From Isoetes taiwanensis (lineage: Eukaryota; Streptophyta; Lycopodiopsida; Isoetales; Isoetaceae), in the NCBI GenBank assembly GCA_021234155.1, contig JAJEKV010000190.1:54044-118043 (forward strand): 64,000 nt of DNA. The letters are read 5' to 3'. The notes beneath the pieces were generated by a model. That model was not told where the DNA came from, did no database searches, and saw only the letters and a program-made list of their open reading frames with translations. Shown piece by piece: positions 1 to 11,550 of the stretch. The translations under genes and the position numbers were made by a program. Within the stretch, counting starts at the first letter, position 1. Every line of letters begins with the position of its first letter.

Positions 1-1740
1 GTGGCCGAAAGCGCCTTCCGCTTGAGGGCATTTCCCAAGTGTTTGGAGTCGGCGTTTGCTTGGCCTCTAGTCGCTTTCTCCCTCGAAGTTGCTCTTCCAA
101 TTTGATCTTGGGCTATAGTTGTGCTTCCTTGCTTCCTCCCTTGGTAGTCGGCGAAGGAGCTTCCCCGATCTAAGCGCTTAAACTGAAAACATGACTCTAA
201 ACTCATGTTTCTCCACTATATATGTGGACACCCTAGATATACAATAGACATATACGATTTACATTGGGATTTTAATTCATCCACTTTTGCAAAACAACTA
301 CGAAGATCTACCTAATTATTTATACTCCTTTAGGTTTCCTTCCTCGATCGCGCTTTGATCCTTCGGTTTTGCCGCATCTTCTTCGCTCGCTGACTCCGGA
401 TTCCTTTGAGATGCCGCTACTATTGTTGAGCTTTTATGTTCGATCCGAGCTGATCACCCTCAAGTTGCGAAGAGTGTTCGCCGATGTGATCCCTTGAAAA
501 AGATGCTCCTCCTTGTTGTGTATGTTCGTCGCGAGGAATGCGGAACCGCCACGCCCCTACATGCGGTGTGTTGCTGCAAGATTGCTGATTGGCGTGCCAT
601 TGATCGAAGCTTGAGTAGGGTCACCGGCCGCTGTTGCACGGGCATTCTTGAATGTCTTCAAGCTCGAGATCGTGGGTCGGTAGGGCGTGCATTGTCAATC
701 CCCCGCAGTTGAATTTCTCCGAAAGCGACTCCGCTGCTTGGGCTTTGCTTCATTCCGAGGTGGCTCTCCCCGTGGCTCGGAAGTGTGGTCATCTCCATTG
801 CCCTATCATAGCTCCTTCTGGTCGCCTTTGCGGATTTGTACCGCCGCCGGGTAGGGTCGCTCTCCTCCGCCCTTTGGGTCCTAAACCATTCGAAGTCTCG
901 ACTCCTTTGGCCGACGTAGTAAAGCCGCCCTTCCTTTGGTTTCTAGGTGTTCCCGGTCCCAATTCCTGCTTGAGCGTAATATTCTCCTCCTTGGTCTTGC
1001 CCCTAGTGCCGACATGTGCCTTCGAAGCCGGAAATGTTCCTTGATATGCCTCTCCTCCCTCTCATGGTCTCCTACCTTTTTGGAACCGATGAAAGTTCTC
1101 CGCTGGTGCAAGGGAGCCGGAGGCTCATCTTGGTCAGCCTTTTAGGTGCTTTGTGGTTGCCTAGCTTGGTTACTCCTTTTGTTGACGCGGCGCTTTGAGC
1201 TGCCGGGCCGCAAGGTCGCGGTGATCTTCCTCCGGGTTATATATACTCCCCGTCGCCATGAGTTGTCTCCTCGACGGAAGATTATGCCCCTCTCGCCCTA
1301 GCTCGGATGCTAACGCCACATCGATGCCTAACATCTTCCCTCGCACTGTATTTTGTTGTCTCGCTGCTTCTTCCATTTGAAACTCATGTGCGCCGAAGTT
1401 GGTGAAGGCGCTGAGATCCTCTTTCCGATGTGAGCTCGTGGACGGGTAGCCGGGAGGTTGACATCTAGAACATTCTTGGTGCCGCTGGTTACCAATATTC
1501 TTCCCATTTGATGGAGATTGATGATAGGCTCGGTGGTGTCCTGTTCTACTCGCTTGTCTTGCTGAGGTGTTTGTCGCTGTGCTTCCCCCTCTTGGGTCCG
1601 CTTTTTCGGCCTCCTCTCCTTATCCGCTTTGTGCATTGGCCGGGACCTTGATGTCTTCAAGAAGTTGCGCCTTTAGCTCGCCCTCAGGGCTCCGCCCCGC
1701 CCTTCAAAGCAACGCCGTATCCTAGAGTCTAAGAGTCTAC
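1..1740 (-). other. GC-richer block with unrecognised minus-strand frames, possible second-ORF region of element C
   Basis: This block is richer in G+C than the AT-rich DNA beyond it. The longest minus-strand frames are 110 codons at 1,328-1,660, strongly basic and polar with a Lys/Arg/Gln-rich start, and 68 codons at 1,170-1,376. I recognise no domain in either. The block lies on the downstream side of the H3-like ORF and hairpin motifs at 2.4-3.1 kb, the place where elements A and D keep their second ORF. By position it may be that ORF, but I could not align it convincingly with A. The window starts inside it, so any element is cut off here. Confidence 0.25.
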
Positions 1741-2400
1741 TTGAAGGGCTCTCCTACAATATTCGGGCTCTATAAGCAAGCAAGATGGCTCGAGCGAGCG
1801 CATTACTAGAGACATATCTATAATCTACAAGTCTATGGACATTAGGACGGTGGTATGGCATGACATGAGGGTTGTTTTGCAAAGCCCTCATGGTGTTGAG
1901 GTATACTCTAAGGTCCCAGCAAAGTTGGTTTGGGGGGTCCACCCTACACATGGAATGACTTGGGCAGCTCTAGGCTCTAGCTCCTTTCTAGGTATCCCGC
2001 AATAGGGAGGTCAATGTGGCTATATAAGTCAAACTCTATTAGAAGGACACAGTAATTAGGTCAAGGTTTATGCCTTTGGCTCGAGCAGAGGTGGTCTACC
2101 AACAGCTTGGACTTGGGTTGCTATGCTAAGGTCTAGATGACTATAACAAAAGGGTGTTCCCGAGCACTTCTACCTAGGAGTAAGGCATCAGCTTCGTTGG
2201 CCGAGAGCAAGACTTGCGAGCTACTAATGGGGTATGCTTCTATCTACAAACAAACTACAGCTTTGGGAAAGCAATTCAAGGGTTTGAGCAATTTTGGTCA
2301 TTTTGAGATGGGGTTTGACATTTCTATCCTAATTTGAGGTCATAAATGGATTCTAGGCTGTCTAACGGTCCTAACGCAACAAATTTCTCGCGATTTGGAG
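1741..2400. other. No gene recognised
   Basis: Intermediate-composition DNA with short frames only (65-66 codons) and no motif I recognise. A TATATA-like sequence near 2,020 could be a minus-strand TATA box for the frames to its left, by analogy with elements A and D, but the match is weak. Confidence 0.3.
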
Positions 2401-2429
2401 CTCAGAGTTCTGCTATGGAGGTTCGTATT

Positions 2430-2700
2430 TGAGGTTCACGCTGCTCGCACCCCATTTTGAGAATGTAGAAATCAGCCTCGGCGCCGACGGTGAGACATGG
2501 GTCCCAATTGGGCTAGGCTTACTCAATTTAAGTGATCTAAGGTGTAATTCCACTAAACTCATCGAAGTTAAGCGTAATTGACCCCTTATTTGGTCGATTT
2601 TTGGAGCTGTTTTGGGCATTTTTAGCATGGTTCATCGCTGTTCTCCATTCCTAAAATCTAGAAATCTGGCCCCGGCGCCGACGCAGAGACATCGCCTCAA
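2430..2700 (-). repeat. Two hairpin-type motifs downstream of the C H3-like ORF
   Basis: Read on the minus strand this stretch aligns with 39,400-39,690 of element A, including the shared run around AAATAAGGGGTCAATT and the following GTTTAGTGGAATTACA. Two motifs of the form GTCTC..CGTCGGCGCC lie near 2,469-2,497 and 2,668-2,690, about 200 bp apart. The equivalent pair in A and D has nearly the same spacing. The inner AAAATGAGA palindrome seen in A is degraded here. The stretch ties the short ORF at 2,834-3,088 to the same retrotransposon family. Confidence 0.6.
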
Positions 2701-2833
2701 TTTTGCTCAAAAGCTCCAATTTGACTAAAACAAAAGCTAGAATTCTATAACTTAACTTAATTAAGTAACTTTATACAGCTTATAATTTACTCTAAAACAC
2801 GCTGTATTAAACAAATTTTATCATTTACTTAAA

Positions 2834-3088
2834 TTAATAAGGTTCTCCTTTGATATGATTGGTAAGTGCATATCTTTCTTTCATTAGAGTTACCCCTTTG
2901 GTGTGTACTGTAAGGGCCGTTGAGTCTTCAAAATGTTGGACCAGCCTTCGCCTCGCTTGACCCCCTCGGCCTCCCCGCCTCGCTCTCGCCTCTCCTCTTT
3001 TTTGTTTCCTTCAAATTCTCCTTGGCCTCCTCGGCTGCTTCGCTTCTTTGTCGAGGGAGTCGAGTGGTCTCGCTTTGGTGCGCGCCAT
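2834..3088 (-). pseudogene. Short degenerate histone H3-like ORF of element C
   Basis: The ATG at 3,088 opens MARTKARPLDS, which starts like the H3 tail (MARTK). A Lys/Arg/Glu-rich stretch follows. The end reads VHTKGVTLMKERYALTNHIK and then four residues before a TAA at 2,834-2,836. That aligns with the H3 alpha-3 region, where the family norm is [19 protein letters not shown]. Only about 85 codons separate start and stop and at least one frameshift is needed, so helices alpha-N, alpha-1 and most of alpha-2 are missing. An internally deleted copy of the H3-like ORFs in A and D is the best explanation. The hairpin pair downstream (2,430-2,700) matches theirs. No intact LTR/PBS is contiguous upstream. 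Confidence 0.6.
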
Positions 3089-3227
3089 GTCGACGGAGGC
3101 TTGGTGTCTATCAGATGATGACTCTATCTAGCTTAAGGGTCTTGGTTCTAAGTCTAAGGCTTGGCCATTAATATTATCTAACATTATTACAGCTTAAATC
3201 TAATTAAGGATTATAATTCAAACACAA

Positions 3228-3315
3228 ACGATGCCCGCCTGGCTGGCAAGGGGGGGTTTTGGGGGGTTCAACCCTGTGGGTGGGAGGTTCAATTCCCGCT
3301 ACTGTGGGAATTCTT
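3228..3315 (+). repeat. Possible tRNA-derived (SINE-like) fragment
   Basis: GGGAGGTTCAATTCCC at about 3,284-3,299 is a near-perfect T-arm/B-box palindrome. A weak A-box-like TGGCTGGCAAGGG lies about 40 bp upstream, and a T-run follows. No complete cloverleaf can be drawn because G-runs fill the middle. It could be a SINE head or chance. Confidence 0.2.
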
Positions 3316-3798
3316 TTAAGATGAGGTTTAAATAGATTAGAAAGCTAATCTAGCTAATTCCTAGGCTGAAATTCGAATCTAGCAATGCTTGAACGTTCCC
3401 GATGGGAGCTTAAAAATTATATTGTCTGATCCAAACACTCAGATCCTTGTGCTTTCAGATTTGCCAATCCAAGACATCTAACCTACAACTATTCAAGTGC
3501 GACATAGTTGTAGGGATTTTGCCTCAACTATCACTGGAGCAACAGAACTCGTGAATTTTGACCATCCTTTGACAACCTTACAGAAAATAGGCCATATCTC
3601 ATGATCTTCATCTAACAAGAATTAGCCTCTTGAGAGCTATGCATGCGAAGCTTTTGAAATCCACAATTTACGGTGAAGATTATGTCCGACAATCTCTTCA
3701 CTTTCACTCAAGAATTGTTACAAATGGCATGCCGAGATGAGCCCAAAGCATTTCTTTGCTTGCTTTAAGTTTATCAGTAAAGGTTACTTTATCTCTTT
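3316..3798. other. No gene recognised
   Basis: AT-rich sequence without long frames. It could include intron or flanking DNA of the INO80C-like exon relic that follows. Confidence 0.3.
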
Positions 3799-4086
3799 TA
3801 GTGGTTGTATTGGCAAGCTGCATACACTGACCCTAGAACAAAACTTCGTTATGTAAATGCTGAGTTTTTCAAAAGAATCGAGCCCTCTCTCGATGAACTT
3901 GTGCAAGGCTATTTATATCTTGAGAGGTATTTTAATAGAACTCGAGCAACCTTTAGCATTTACAATGTTCTAAGTTTGTTTGAACACTATTTAAAAAATT
4001 ATTTTGTTCTCATTCAATACCAGCTTAATTGGAAGCATTTGACAACATGTTCAGAGGTCGCAGCATTGTTTTTCTTAACGGAATAA
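3799..4086 (+). pseudogene. INO80 complex subunit C (Ies6-like, YL1 C-terminal domain) exon relic
   Basis: A plus-strand frame from 3,805 contains AYTDPRTKLRYVNAEFFKRI followed shortly by VQGYL. It matches the conserved YL1 C-terminal motif of the small INO80-complex subunit Ies6/INO80C (family pattern: FEAPYTDPRTKLRYAN.EVFK...DEYVQ.YLALR). In the family this nuclear protein acts in nucleosome remodelling. A splice-acceptor-like TCTTTTAG sits just before the homology, as for a last exon. After VQGYL the reading leaves the family, and the usual ALRNAAVVL end is not found. No upstream exon is visible, so I call it an exon relic or captured fragment. It lies between the C H3-like ORF and a gypsy LTR. 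Confidence 0.5.
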
Positions 4087-4596
4087 CAAGTTCCAAATCA
4101 AAACAAATTTTCAATCCTTTGCAAGTATCCTTCCGGGTTTGAAATGGTTTTAACATGAATTGCTTTTTGGAAAATAGAGGCATAACTTCATTCCTTGAGA
4201 AGTAAGGCCATGCCGAAGTTGTGACTAACAATTACATTCTCAGAAATGCTCGCTTCCTCGCCCCACGGGCCAGACAAATTGGAGGAGACGCCTAGAGCGT
4301 AACAATAAAAAGTACCTGTGTATGTTCCCATGGAGTCGTGGTTACATGGATTACTTCTCCTATGATCGATTAGTTCTCGGACTAAATCGATAGACTAGGA
4401 AACATTCATATAATTCATGTCCATATCTCCATTCCGGGTTTTAATTACACTCATAATATCGCATTTATTCTAACTCATGGGAACCGTATGTTCCTATCGT
4501 ATGTCCTGTGAATGCATAAATCATAATATCGCGTATCTATTCTAATCTATTTCAGCTCGCCATCGATTTCTTTTCCTATTATTTCGCTTAAGGGGA
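4087..4596. other. No gene recognised
   Basis: AT-rich DNA next to the LTR. No primer-binding site is found where an internal region would start, immediately left of 4,597. Confidence 0.35.
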
Positions 4597-6290
4597 TGTG
4601 ACGCCCCTACCGCATAATGTGCCCCCACCGTGATACAAAACAGAGTTCATCCCCCATACCACCTCCATGCTAATACAGGCTCCTCCACATGACACCGCAA
4701 CCGGACGGGTTCCAAAAGTGGGAAGAGTGGAAGGGTCATTGCACCCCGCCTCCCCTCAGGCCTACCTAGTCAGCTGGAAGCGCAAAACATACATGTCAAG
4801 AGCACATACATCAACATCATATGACCATCACGGCGATGGTCCTCCACATATCCCGATAGACAAAGACCAAAGACATCACATAGGGAATCCTACCCAAGGC
4901 TCGACTCAAAGGGATGATGACGGCTTTGGTCTCCGTGAGTTCATTGCGCATGTAATTCATGGCAATGGATTTACCGGGTATATGAACATGGCTTAGGGTT
5001 GTCCACTCCATCCGCCCGTGCACACTTTGCGTAGTAGGTGAAAAGTGTTGGGACTCGATCAGAGTTCACGGACACATAGCCAATGTGGCTATTCCTCGGT
5101 TTCATCTCCCCAGCCCGATAGCGTGTAGGGATCTCTCCCTCCGAGATCTACATGCCGACTAAGGTGACTAGAGGGCCACCGCCTCAGATTCGACTTGAAC
5201 TCAATGGAAGGTCATATCCACCACCACTCAGTGCAATGAGCCCATGCCTTGCCCACACGCAGCTGGCAAGCCATTGACCTAGTCACAATGATCCCCCGGA
5301 GCACTAACACACCATAGGGATCGCTCAAGAGTCGAACACCTAACCTCCTTATAAGCCGCCTCGCCCCTTCACCCACAAACTGTGTGTGGCTCTTGTGCAC
5401 AGTCAAGATCTATAGTGTGCTAGAGAGGCTAATCTAGGAGCATCTACTACCAAGCTTTAGGGTCTCTACCCCTTCCCAATACAAGGAGTTCACAGAGATA
5501 CATCATCCATATACATATCACGTAAGAACTAAAGAACAAGATCTAATCTATATCATAGAGTTAGGTTCTTTAGTTAGAATCACATCTAGAGTTCTAGAGG
5601 GCTGCTATGGGCAATTTAAGAGGCTAAACCTAATGATTCGATGGTCAAAATGGGGTTTAGACTACTAAATTGCCTAAATACCTGATCCTTGAGTTCCTCC
5701 TCCCGACTAACTCACCATCCCGCTGAAATGCTCAATCAAGGAAAACTAATGATGCGCTTCTCTGCATTTAGTTCTGGGAGGCGGCTTTGGCTCTTGAGGC
5801 AGCCAAAACAGGGCTCTAAAACCCTAGAAACTAAAAAAATGGGCAAGTTAGGGTTCTCCTACTTAAATAGACAAGGGGTGGTTAGGGTTTCCAATTATCC
5901 CCTTTAGGCATGTGGGATAATTGGGGAAAAGGGCCCACTTGCCTTTAAGGGCTAGGGTGCCAAATGTGCCCACATGGAAATGTAGGCACCCAAATGTGCT
6001 CACATGGAAATGTGTGCACAAATGAATGTGTACATTGGAAAATGTGCACATTAATTGCACCTATGGGTATGGGCCCACTTGGCATCAAGTGGCCACATGG
6101 AAATGTGTGCCCACATTAATGTGTACATTGGAAAATGTGCACATTAATACTAATGCACATTCTAGCAAGTTGCCCCCCAGGGGCTACCCACTTGGTTACA
6201 CGCTACGCATTACGCCGTACGGGTGGCGGGTACGCTGACGCGGCGCAGAAATATACGCCCCGGAGCGTGATATCGCGGCTGAACGCCACA
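4597..6290 (-). mobile_element. Gypsy LTR of the element A family (single LTR, minus strand)
   Basis: On the minus strand this 1,694-bp block begins TGTGGCG and ends CGTCACA, and it follows the LTRs of element A throughout. It has the same TGTGCACATT/ACACATTAATGTG tandem U3 motifs (5,975-6,160), a TATTTAA box (minus strand near 5,867), and the same 3' end beside ACCGTGATAC. TTGGGGAAGT, a weak polypurine tract, adjoins its start, which would fit a 3' LTR. The DNA beyond 6,290 shows no gypsy gene, and the 5-bp flanks (GGGGA / ACTTC) do not match. It may be a solo LTR or one end of a broken element. Confidence 0.8.
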
Positions 6291-9200
6291 ACTTCCCCAA
6301 ATCATCGATATACCATCTCAACTTTGTTTTGTATTTCTAAATCCAATAGCTAACATGTAGCCCTCGCCATATATACTCTCCCTTATCCGCTTTTATACAT
6401 CCGCTTGTCATTGTTGGGCATTCCCGACAATGTTCCATTAATGGCAAACATGAGCTTTGTCCGATGGCTCATGTTCTTTGCAAGGTTGTTCTTCCTATAG
6501 TTGTTGCTAATCCTTTCAATAAACTTAGGTAATTTTCATTAGGAAAATTTCTATAGAACTATTTCTATAGAAAGAGTTAATTGACGACGCTGTAAAGCCT
6601 AAATCAAGATTTTTACAAGACATCTCAGATATAGTCGCTGTTAATCCTTTCAATAAACTCGTAATTTTTTGAGCTTGTTTTTCTACCGATAGATACATAT
6701 GCCATATGCAACAAGGTTAATGCAGATTCGATCACACCATTCCTGTAATTCCCAATATTTGCTGCGTGAAAAGCAATTTGATTGTAACTATAATCTATAC
6801 CTCATGAATCCGTAAGTTAGAAGTAAGAAAGAGATCCCGTGGCCTCGCATGAAGGAAGTGTGATGGCAATGGACATTTGTTTTGTTATTCGGGTAATGTT
6901 TAGGATCTTGTGAAAATATATCGAAAATGGATGGTTAGGTTAATGTGAAAACTTTCACGTGATACGCTCGTGATACTTTGCTCTTCCCTATGTGTTCAAT
7001 GGTTCTACATCATGGAGGAAGGTAAATAACTCGCCTTAAAACCCATTTTCCTTTCTGCCTAATAAAATAGTGTGTATTTGTAGGGGAACGACATGTTTCA
7101 AATGCTTGTTTGTAGGCGCAGGATCCCACAGTGTATTGTTGATGGTATATTACCTTCTTTAAAAGTTTCATTATATTTACCGCTTTCATATCTTGCTTTT
7201 TGTGGAGCCATAACTTTATAAACAACATAAAATGAGAGAGTAGAAACTAATCTTTAGTTCTATCCATTAGCATCAAGGAAAAGAACCTTCGTGGGCATTG
7301 CCGGTGTTTGTGCTAGCATAGTGACCTACTATTAAGATTGGCATCCTTGCATGCCTAAGGTGTAGTCTTGTTAGTCTAATTTACAAAAACCTGGCCTTGT
7401 TTAAAGGACCACCACGCTGTAACTCTAGGATGGACGACTCATTGTGCTATGCGTAATAATTGCCTCAAACATAGCTTTATATGATTAGTCAAAGGCATTT
7501 ATCTTTTGGAATGTTGGGTGACATATTCTCTTATATGAGGTGGAGTCCTACATGGGTGCATGTTAAAGCCTTTACTCATGCAATGAGAGTCAAGTCAAGT
7601 TCACAGGATGAAAGAGAGACCACAATGAGAGGAATCACTTTGGCAGCTTCCATTATTGTTTAGCTTTAGGATAAAACCTAGATGTAGATTTGCAAATGAC
7701 AGAGACTAGATATATGTTCCATCCTGCTTATAACTTTCCATTGGGCGCATTGTTTGTCCATTCTTGCATGACCAGCTTATCACTAAACGCTTGGCATGGA
7801 TTGAGTTGCTCCTCAACCATTGAAGCTCCAAATTTGATGCTTGATGATACCGGGACACACCTCGAGTCAAGAACACTATTGTGAGTGCAATTTCAAGCCA
7901 AGCAAGGAGTTAAGAGCACGCAGTAGCCTTTTGCTTAATGTAATTGAGGGAGGTGAAAAGTTCTAAGGTGGTTTCTTGATGTGTCACAAGAGCTATAGTC
8001 CCGGCATAAAAGATATATATATTTTGGCAGGATGGTACTTCGGGTGCTTAAAGACAATTTTGAGTTTATTGTCTCTAGAGATGTAGGGAATCACTAGAGT
8101 AAATTTAAATTAAATCAATATCCATTGAGATTCATGAGGGAATACATTTGTACCAAAGAATTTGTCCCAAATTAAACCTCAATTAGGGCCATGCCCGAAG
8201 TTATCCCATTTTTATCTAATTGGGTGCGCGCTAGTGGCAAAAAGGATGTAAAAACAAGGTGTTGTCTAAGGATGGGTTGCCCTCGCTTGAGCATGCTACA
8301 AATAGGAATCGTTAAAACCAGCCCAAAGCAAAAATTATAAATTTGATTACTTTGTATAGAATCACAAATTCCTTGTTTTGGTTTGTTTCGGAAAGTCTTT
8401 CATGCTTTTTGGTTGCCCCTAAGGGGCAAGCCCCTCATTGAGGGTTTTGTGGCATATTCTAGGTAAATCTTAATATGCCAATGACTACTCCAAACCTATC
8501 ATAGGTCAGAAAATATCGGGTTGCCCTTTGTAGTTGGAGAGGCACTCTTTGAAGCCCCAAACCCTGCTCCCTTTGCTCAGATTCAAGAACATCAAACAAT
8601 TGTGGTAAGCCTTGCAAGACAAAGATTCTCAAGGCCTTATGGATAGGGTTTCTTTGTAGAATAGCAAGGCAATCCGCGCCTACCTACTTTTGCACTAGCC
8701 CCATGTTTTTCATCATTGACAGCTTTATTCAAGCTTATGTAGATTGATAAGCTCCCAAATCAGCATATCCATTATTTTAGAAAAAGACCTCGTTATCTTG
8801 AATCTATCTCCGGTTTTAAAATCGATGGAAATTTGTCGCTTGAAGAAAGGGTAGAAGATTGCTCGAGTTCCGTGACAAAGAAACAAAATTTTCCAACATT
8901 TTTAGATTCCGCAACCCCTCGCTTAGGAAAGCTAAATTTTATACCGAAAGCAAGCTGAAAAAATAACAGCCCTACATGTAGTTTAGGGCTCCAATCTCCA
9001 AGCAGCAATAAAAGCAGAAAAGGCCCCCAGAAACAACCTACATCGGGCTATAAGCATGGTCGAGCTCTGAGAAGGCAAAGTGCAAGCCTCTTTGCTTCGC
9101 GGCCCTAAAATCTGTTGTATTTAGGAAGCAAAATCAAATAATGTCTTTATGCTTTGTTAGGCAATGCATTCGGCAGATCATTGCCGCAGATGGGGATGTA

Positions 9201-9830
9201 CCATGATCAAACTTGCCTTAAGAGCCGAGATCCATTATAGAATTATCGAACCGCCACGAAATACGCTTTTCCCTATCCACTTCACATCAAAAAAGGTATC
9301 GCCTCACAGAATTATCTTCTTAACCCTCGAGCCGCTTTTCCCTTGCAAACATCTCAGATATGTACAATGCCATCCGCTTCAACATATTCGCCCGCCAGTA
9401 CCTTGCTTCCTAGAAATGAACACGAGCCCAAAAAATACAAGCAACACGATGGAAAAATATGAAGATGCATTGCCACACCCACTCATTCCCCGTGGGAGCT
9501 CCATCGCCATTCGACCGGCCGGAGTTTCATCCGGCAGAGGGGGGCCATGCATCAAAACAAAGTAAAACAGGAGAAAATGGACTAAAGGATGAAAGCCCAC
9601 GGGCAAAGTGGCAATTGTTCGATTTTGTAATAGATGCATTATCCGGGTCCATTCAAGTTTATTTGGCATGCTATTTGCATAAGGTGCACACATAAGATGC
9701 ACACATCCACCCACATTGTACATTCCACAACCCCTCACAACCTTCTATAATTGTAGGGATTTAATAACATCTACTTCCATTATGTCATGACAAGATTCCG
9801 GGTTAAATTAGCTTAACCCATTACATTTTT
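6291..9830. other. AT-rich intergenic DNA, no gene recognised
   Basis: Frames here reach at most 133 codons (9,164-9,565, plus) and carry no motif I know. Palindrome TTGCCCCTAAGGGGCAA lies near 8,413-8,429. I see no LTR, TIR or coding signal strong enough to name. Confidence 0.4.
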
Positions 9831-9833
9831 ACA

Positions 9834-9990
9834 TTAAACCTTTTAACAACCTTGAACATTACCTCATTCAAGTGTTATGAATCAAGGAATTTAAACAAAG
9901 AGTTGTAACTAGATTGAACCTTTAACAACCTTGGAATATTACCTCATTCAAGTGTTATGAATCAAGGAAATTTAAACAAAGAGTTGTATG
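9834..9990 (+). repeat. Tandem duplication, about 78 bp x 2
   Basis: Two adjacent copies share the run TTACCTCATTCAAGTGTTAT followed by GAATCAAGGAA and TTTAAACAAAGAGTTGTA. They differ by a few single-base changes. The cause is probably local slippage or unequal exchange, and no function is implied. Confidence 0.85.
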
Positions 9991-10350
9991 ATGAACGCAT
10001 AAATGCAAACCTTGGTTGACGTGCCCATGTTACGGACTACAAATTTTTAATACTTTCGAGACATAAAACATAGTCTTCACTTGTTCTTGATTCTTGTTTA
10101 GAGCCTCACAAATGCAAGTTTCCAAACTACTTTGTGTTATAACCATGTGTGAGAAACAAAAACTGGACCGACTAACTAGCAATTTGAAATCAAGTATTAT
10201 GAAAAAAGGGCAGGTGGAAGTCTATGTGCCTTATGAGTCCCACCTTAAGGCCGGGCATTAATCATGGGCATGTAGAGTAGATGTAGTGGAGTGTCATGTG
10301 CAATTTGGATAAACCTTTATTCTTAAGACCAAAATCAAGTTCAACTAATA

Positions 10351-10377
10351 CTAGTTATGGTGCCCGGCGTTGCCGGG
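10351..10377 (-). mobile_element. Helitron-type 3' terminus
   Basis: On the minus strand the hairpin GCCCGGC-AAC-GCCGGGC is followed by ACCATAA and CTAG, then a T. A short GC-rich hairpin 4-12 nt before CTRR, with T as the next host base, is the standard 3' end of a Helitron. The element would run rightward from here on the plus map. I could not find its 5' TC end or any Rep/helicase coding sequence, so a non-autonomous copy is most likely. Confidence 0.5.
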
Positions 10378-11448
10378 CTTTAGTAACAATTTGAAGAGAT
10401 GGTTGTTCTATGTGTTGATTAGAGTAAACAATCTAGCTTGCAGGGGGCAAGGGTGGTATAAAGCAAGCTTTTAAGATTCGTTGATAAGGATAAAGAACTA
10501 TTGTGCAAAAAGTTATGGATTTGGTCCCACATATTGAAAAGTAGAAATTTTATAGTGCGTTGTTTTTGTTTATGAGATAGTTCTATCGAAATGATTTTGT
10601 TGTGCAGCATTGGTAGGCTTTAGCAACCTATAGAAATTTGTATTCTAATGTGAAAGCAACTACAGCTGTAATTTGGATTGTGTCAACTATAAGTATTGTT
10701 TGATTTAGAAGGCAGAATTGGTAATTACCATTACTCATGATTTTGTTCTGATTGAGTAGGTCTTGATGATGTGAGCGAATTGAATCTCTTCTATTTGAAT
10801 GGTGAAGGAATGGAATGCACAGAGATGTATGTGATAGTTTTATCCCTTAATGAAATTTGGAAGGTGTAATATGTAGTTATAATGTCGTATCAAAATGTAT
10901 ACAACATTTACTATGAAAATTGTTATTGGATTAAGAGTAGAACTAAGGAAACAACATAGATTAAGACGTATCTTACCTTAGTTTGTTGGAATATGGGAGA
11001 TTAATTTATTAGGTTAATTTATTAGGTTTCGTTGGAATATGGGTGATTATTAACTTGGGCACCCATATGTTGTCATGGCAACTATTAAATTAGACTATAC
11101 CAATAGTCGAGCTTTAGTACAAAAACAAAGCGCATCAATTTACGAATTAGTTTGATATTGCAGTGCAAATTCTTAATTTCTAGTCTTAACCAAACCCTAC
11201 ATCTTATCTTTACAAAGGACCCCATGTCCAACATGAACAACATTTGAACCCATATGACCAGAGTGTCTCAACTTGTTTCACCAAACCTTGTTTCACCAAA
11301 CATGCAAAACATGATCTGGCTGTCAATGGATAAAGCTTATGATACATGATTATTTGTGATTATATTCAAATTGTTGCAATGTGGCAATAAATAGATTGTC
11401 ATAGTAAGTATTCCACAGAATTAACAAAGCAGAGCATTAGCGTGTAAA
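10378..11448. other. AT-rich, no gene recognised; possible Helitron body
   Basis: No frame above 63 codons and no recognisable protein motif. If the Helitron end at 10,351 is real, this DNA belongs to its interior. Confidence 0.3.
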
Positions 11449-11550
11449 ATATGAGCAACACCATAAATTTTGTCCACAATACTTCTCTATAAATACACTT
11501 CCATGAGCAACACCATAAATTTGTCCACAATACTTCTCTATAAATACAAA
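11449..11550 (+). repeat. Tandem duplication, about 51 bp x 2
   Basis: Two adjacent copies of ATGAGCAACACCATAAATTT followed by GTCCACAATACTTCTCTATAAATACA, differing by one T. Each carries a TATAAATA. Confidence 0.85.

Noticed and set aside
3228-3315. A functional tRNA gene
   Set aside because: Only a T-arm-like palindrome is convincing; acceptor and anticodon arms cannot be paired.
4591-6295. Calling the 4,597-6,290 LTR the 5' LTR of the element C H3-like ORF
   Set aside because: No primer-binding site adjoins it, and 1.5 kb with a host exon relic lies between. The weak PPT lies on the other side.
8413-8429. Palindrome TTGCCCCTAAGGGGCAA as a third Helitron end
   Set aside because: No CTRR within 12 nt on either strand, so it fails the Helitron rule.
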